Below, piece after piece: positions 60,170 through 64,000 of a stretch of 64,000 nucleotides of DNA. The notes under the pieces are model-generated. The model did no database searches. It was given only the letters and a program-made list of their open reading frames with translations, and had not been told where the DNA came from. The DNA lies in the NCBI RefSeq assembly GCF_037042905.1, contig NC_087249.1:16115901-16179900 (forward strand), in the 5' to 3' direction. A program made the translations under genes and the position numbers. The stretch's first letter is position 1; each line of letters begins with the position of its first letter. This stretch comes from Lytechinus pictus (Eukaryota > Echinodermata > Echinoidea > Temnopleuroida > Toxopneustidae).

Positions 60170-63100
60170 GAAAAAATATCGAATTGATTAGAAATTTCCT
60201 TTTATCTATGTGTAAAATTTAATAATTTAGACGTGGAAATTAGTTTGGCCTAAACATTCAATGTCTATTCGCAGATCCACAACATCCATTGAAGACGAGT
60301 TCACGACCTTTTATTTCTCGGCAACCACATCGAGGTACTAATCCTAACGTCGGAATGATCATTACCATCGTCCTGGCCGTACTTGTTTTCATAGCCGTCG
60401 CCATCATCGGTGGTCTTTTTATTTTCAAATACCGCAAGTCGAGTTTAAAATCTTTTACTGTCGGCTATAAGAACGAGAACTTGGATTCCATTTCGGTGTC
60501 TGGGGTAAACACGCACAGTCGCGATGGAGGTCGTGAAGATTCACAGGTGGTTATTCGTGGGACTTCAGAAGGACCGAAGCCCGACTCTTCTCATTTCTTG
60601 TAGTTTTCAAGCGTATGGAATCTCCTATTACCCCTGTAATCATAAAATTGCACAAAAAATGTGTTATATATATACAATTTATAGTTAAATCACTTTGTAC
60701 CATAATTTATTTTATTAGGGCAAAATTATTTAAAAAAAATGTCCCACCTGATAATTATACATTATCAAAAGATGAGAATGACGACAGAAGTGTTAGAAGT
60801 ATTTATAATTATGATTATCATGATAAATAATTTTAGCAGGATTTACATAAATATATATATAACGATGATGTATGAATGAATATGATCATATATTGATAAT
60901 TAGTGTGGTTATGGTAATATCATTATTAGGAGTACTATTGCAATAATTAAGTTTATTGAAAATATTCAACTTAAACATTTTATCAATTGTATTCTTAACA
61001 ATAGTAATAATAGCATATATTTTTCTATTTTTTTTTTCAAATTTCTGGTTAAAATTTTTAAAAATCTATCTACTCAAAAAAAAGTTTCAAATGTTAAACT
61101 ATTGCGTCTCTCATGAGCACGATCTTGGATCTCCTCCCAATGCGACAGGTAAATGAGATATAAACGTCAAATTGCCTTGGTAAGCAAAGCATCGTGCTGA
61201 TTGGACATGTCGCTTACATTCATTTTATTTATCAAAGATTGACTACATACAGTTGTTTTCCCTTTTTAACTTTATTAATTAAACGCGGACCTATTTTTTA
61301 TCGTCTCAACTATATTAAATAAATTTCGAGAATGACAATAATATTTGAATCAGTCTCTTCTTAATTTTATTTTTCCTATGATACTTAATTAGGTTTGATT
61401 AACTTGTATAGTATCCAATGGCTTTCAAATCATTCAGGGCGGAAATGTTGCCATTATAAATTTCATCCTTTGGACCTCACTTGGTATTGGTATATTTTAA
61501 CATTCATTATTATGGAAGGTGAACTTTAAATATTTCCATATTTCTTCATCATTATTAAGCTCTGAATTATTATCCTTACCACATTTAGACAATATTAAAT
61601 GTATCTTACTCTTTTGTTTCGATATAATTATAATTTTATGAATAAAAATGCCTCCAAGGATTGATAAAATGGTCTGAAAGAATTGTTGCTGTATGTTAAC
61701 CATTTTTGTCTGGGATATATGACTATACATACATTGATCTTGACTATCGTTACAATTCAGCGGGTAAATTCAATATTATAGTCAAACTGTCGAACAAATA
61801 AGTCGACCTATCGATTATTGAATTGAAAAATTTTCAAGCGAATAGAAGATGCAATAACTTACGCACTATCGTACAGTGGCTTATAAGCATGCATGAAACC
61901 CACTGACAGTTTAACACCTGCTCGAATCTTTCAAAGAAGATAAAAGATCTATTAAATAAATGTTGTCACAGGCTAAGTAACCTTGCAATACCCCCTTATA
62001 TATGCTGCAAAATCATACCAGAATAGATACTGCTTCAAACAATATTATCATCATAACTGCCATGATTTGGGATGTGAAGTGTGATAGCAGCTAATTATCC
62101 TTTTCTGGAGCGCAGAATTTAGTTTTCTTTGAGAGAGAGAATAATTTTGAGAAGAAAGAGATTCCGAAAATGATGATAGCATGTTTTTTATTTTGCGTAT
62201 CCTTATTTTCGTAGTTATAAATGCCTCCGAAAATTATCCATTATCATATTTTTTTGGGGGTAATCTTAGCCCCACTTTTCGACGTTAACAAAGTACGCCA
62301 CTAATTATGGATAAATACCCTCTCCCCTTAAATGTATAAGTGTCTAAATCGACAGCTACTTCAAAAGCAAGCATTGCTTTTATAGTGGAGCCCCCTCATT
62401 TTTGTTTCCGCATGAAATGTTTTATACTGCTATTCTTCAAAATATTAATCCGTCATTGTTATACCTCATTTATATCACTGTGCATTTGTATGTTTGAATA
62501 GAAATGAAATAAACTGATTATTGAATCGAATAAGGTCATTCTTCAAAATGTCAATCCGTCAGTTTTTATTTTTTGATGTATATTACTTTGCATGTATATG
62601 TTTGAATAGAAATAGAAAATGGTAATTGAAATTGAATCGAATAATGTCATTCTTTAAAGTATCAAACGATCTGTTGTTGTTTTTTCTAATTTATATTACT
62701 AAACATTTAAATTTTGGATAGAAATATAATAAAATAATTGAAATTGAGTCGAACAAGGTAATTCTTTCAAATGTCAATCCGTCAGTTTTGTTTGTATTAT
62801 ACTATCTTGCATTTATTATGTTTAAATAGAGTGTGTCAAATAAATAATTACAGAAATGGGAGATAAAGTTGTTCATCTAGAGAAACATCTTTTTGGAGAC
62901 CCTGATTGAAAGAAAAACATTTAAGATTTTTGTATCTAAGTTAGTTAAGAATATACGAATCATTCTCTTTACAGAATGACTGCAGAATACCGGAAGAGAT
63001 CTTCCACTTGACAATTATGTAAAAATTCGAAATTCAACAGTTCAATTGTCTTACTTTATTTTCATTGATATTTGTTACAAGTATTCAAACTAATATCAAA

Positions 63101-63448
63101 ATGAACTAATGGTTACATGCCTAAAATAATAAGCATGGGATATAAAGTCACAATACCTCACCTTTCGTCCAAAACGAAGACATAAAGTCATTTTAGTCAT
63201 ACAAGAACCTACCTACGCATAGCTTTCTTCGGTCAAAATGACCTTTGAAATAATCCTGGGACTAGGAACCACCCCCTTTCAACAAGAGTAGAATTCCCTC
63301 CTCTTCCCTTTGTCGATATTTCAATATTTTATCATATTCTTTTATAATTCGGCTGCACAGCGATACAAAGTAAATTTGAGCAATTTTATACAAATAGAGT
63401 TAGACAAAATAAATTGACAAATAAATAACTCGAGTGAGGATAATCAAA
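60170..63448. repeat. 3279-bp direct repeat, copy 2
   Basis: Second copy of 56883-60161. It ends at the TAATCAAA matching the end of copy 1, after which sequence is unique. Confidence 0.95.
60275..60603 (+). pseudogene. Orphan copy of gene B exon 20
   Basis: Same 329-nt exon with its acceptor (TTCGCAG), encoding an identical helix and tail, offset 3287 from gene B exon 20. It has no MAM exons of its own. It could only act as an alternative terminal exon for gene B, yielding the same protein, or be an assembly duplicate. Confidence 0.9.
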
Positions 63449-63924
63449 CAGTGAAGTCCGCAGAAGCTTTTATTTGAGCGAAAAGGTTTTCTGAAAGGTT
63501 GTATATTATAGGTCAGTTGTATACCGTTCAGCGCATTATGCAAGCAATTCGGCTTCCAGGAGACTCGCGTAATTGTGTTAACAATTGACCATGAATCTTT
63601 GAACGTTAAAGAAGTAATTAAATCAGAGTCGATTTTAGATTGGAACTGTGCTACAGAATTAACACCATGCCTTGCAGTCAACAGAACAAACAATAATTGG
63701 TTATATTCCATATGCTGGAAGCTGTACATTTGGAAATTCTAAAAATGACTTGTTTGCAGGACTATTTCAATATGACTACGGGGATTTTACTCGGGATAAT
63801 ATTCTTTGCAACAGCTTTTGGTATGTTTGTTTTTCCTTACAACAACCATCAATTATGATAACTCGATGTCCCACGGCAAAAGGCGATTCTGACCCAATGT
63901 ATGTTATGTCGGGCTCCGCAATAT
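63449..63924. other. Unique DNA after the duplication, no gene recognised
   Basis: Open frames on both strands (63400-63729 minus, 63672-63926 plus, 63776-63991 minus) overlap one another and show no recognisable domain. Confidence 0.4.
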
Positions 63925-64000
63925 AAGAGAGTTTTCGCATTTGCTTTGAAGCCGCGCTCTCTACAATGCACCGATTCTTTTCAAAATGCAATTCAATTCA
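63925..64000. mobile_element. Partial palindromic element related to 30670-30932, cut by window end
   Basis: GCTCTCTACAATGCACCGATTCTTTTCAAAATGCAATT-like sequence (in short: CTCTCTACAA, CGATTC, AAAATGCAATT) matches the left arm of the element at 30670. Confidence 0.6.

Noticed and set aside
60275..60603. A third MAM-family gene after gene B
   Set aside because: It is only the repeated last exon within the 3279-bp duplication. No MAM exon follows or precedes it in copy 2.

Overview
The window looks like a stretch of an invertebrate deuterostome genome, most likely a sea urchin or other echinoderm. The evidence is AT-rich DNA, many small GT-AG introns, tRNA-derived SINEs, abundant palindromic MITE-like elements, poly-C and CT microsatellites, and genes built from tandem MAM domains. 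The species call is an inference from style and repeat types, not from a database match. Layout: 1-5084 is intergenic and repeat-rich. It holds the decayed 3' end of a non-LTR retrotransposon with an R2-type (restriction-like endonuclease) C-terminus, CT/TG microsatellites, and a 787-bp palindromic MITE with TA target duplication. 5085-34843 is gene A (+), 20 coding exons, predicted 1204 aa: signal peptide, six MAM domains, Ser/Thr-rich stalk, one transmembrane helix, and a short cytoplasmic tail. 34844-39446 is intergenic, with further palindromic elements and a SINE. 39447-57316 is gene B (+), a tandem paralogue with the same 20-exon plan and predicted 1184 aa. 56883-60161 and 60170-63448 are two apparently identical 3279-bp direct copies. 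The second carries an orphan copy of the last exon of gene B. The tail, 63449-64000, has no recognised gene. I joined every exon by hand, using GT-AG sites, phase continuity and comparison of the two paralogues. The MAM modules are class 1-1: each begins after a phase 1 intron and ends before one. Each is normally built from an a exon (first two cysteines), a b exon of about 275 nt (third cysteine) and a d exon of about 91-94 nt (IAIDDI-like motif and last cysteine). MAM1 has its b exon split in both genes. The end of MAM5 and the start of MAM6 share one exon in both. Because these peculiarities are shared, the two genes arose by duplication of an already assembled six-MAM gene. Both proteins should sit at the cell surface, with MAM domains available for adhesion or receptor interactions (a family property). 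Both tails share an unusual GYKNE...SGV...QVVI signature that I do not recognise from a named family. The most notable features are: a non-canonical AT acceptor at gene B exon 13 that would break the reading frame if real; the identical 3' duplication, either very recent or an assembly artefact; near-identity of exon 2 between paralogues that suggests gene conversion; a 2.4-kb nested palindrome and other transposons that swell gene A intron 2 to 9.7 kb against 0.57 kb in gene B; and a near-intact Tc1-like transposon in gene B intron 6.
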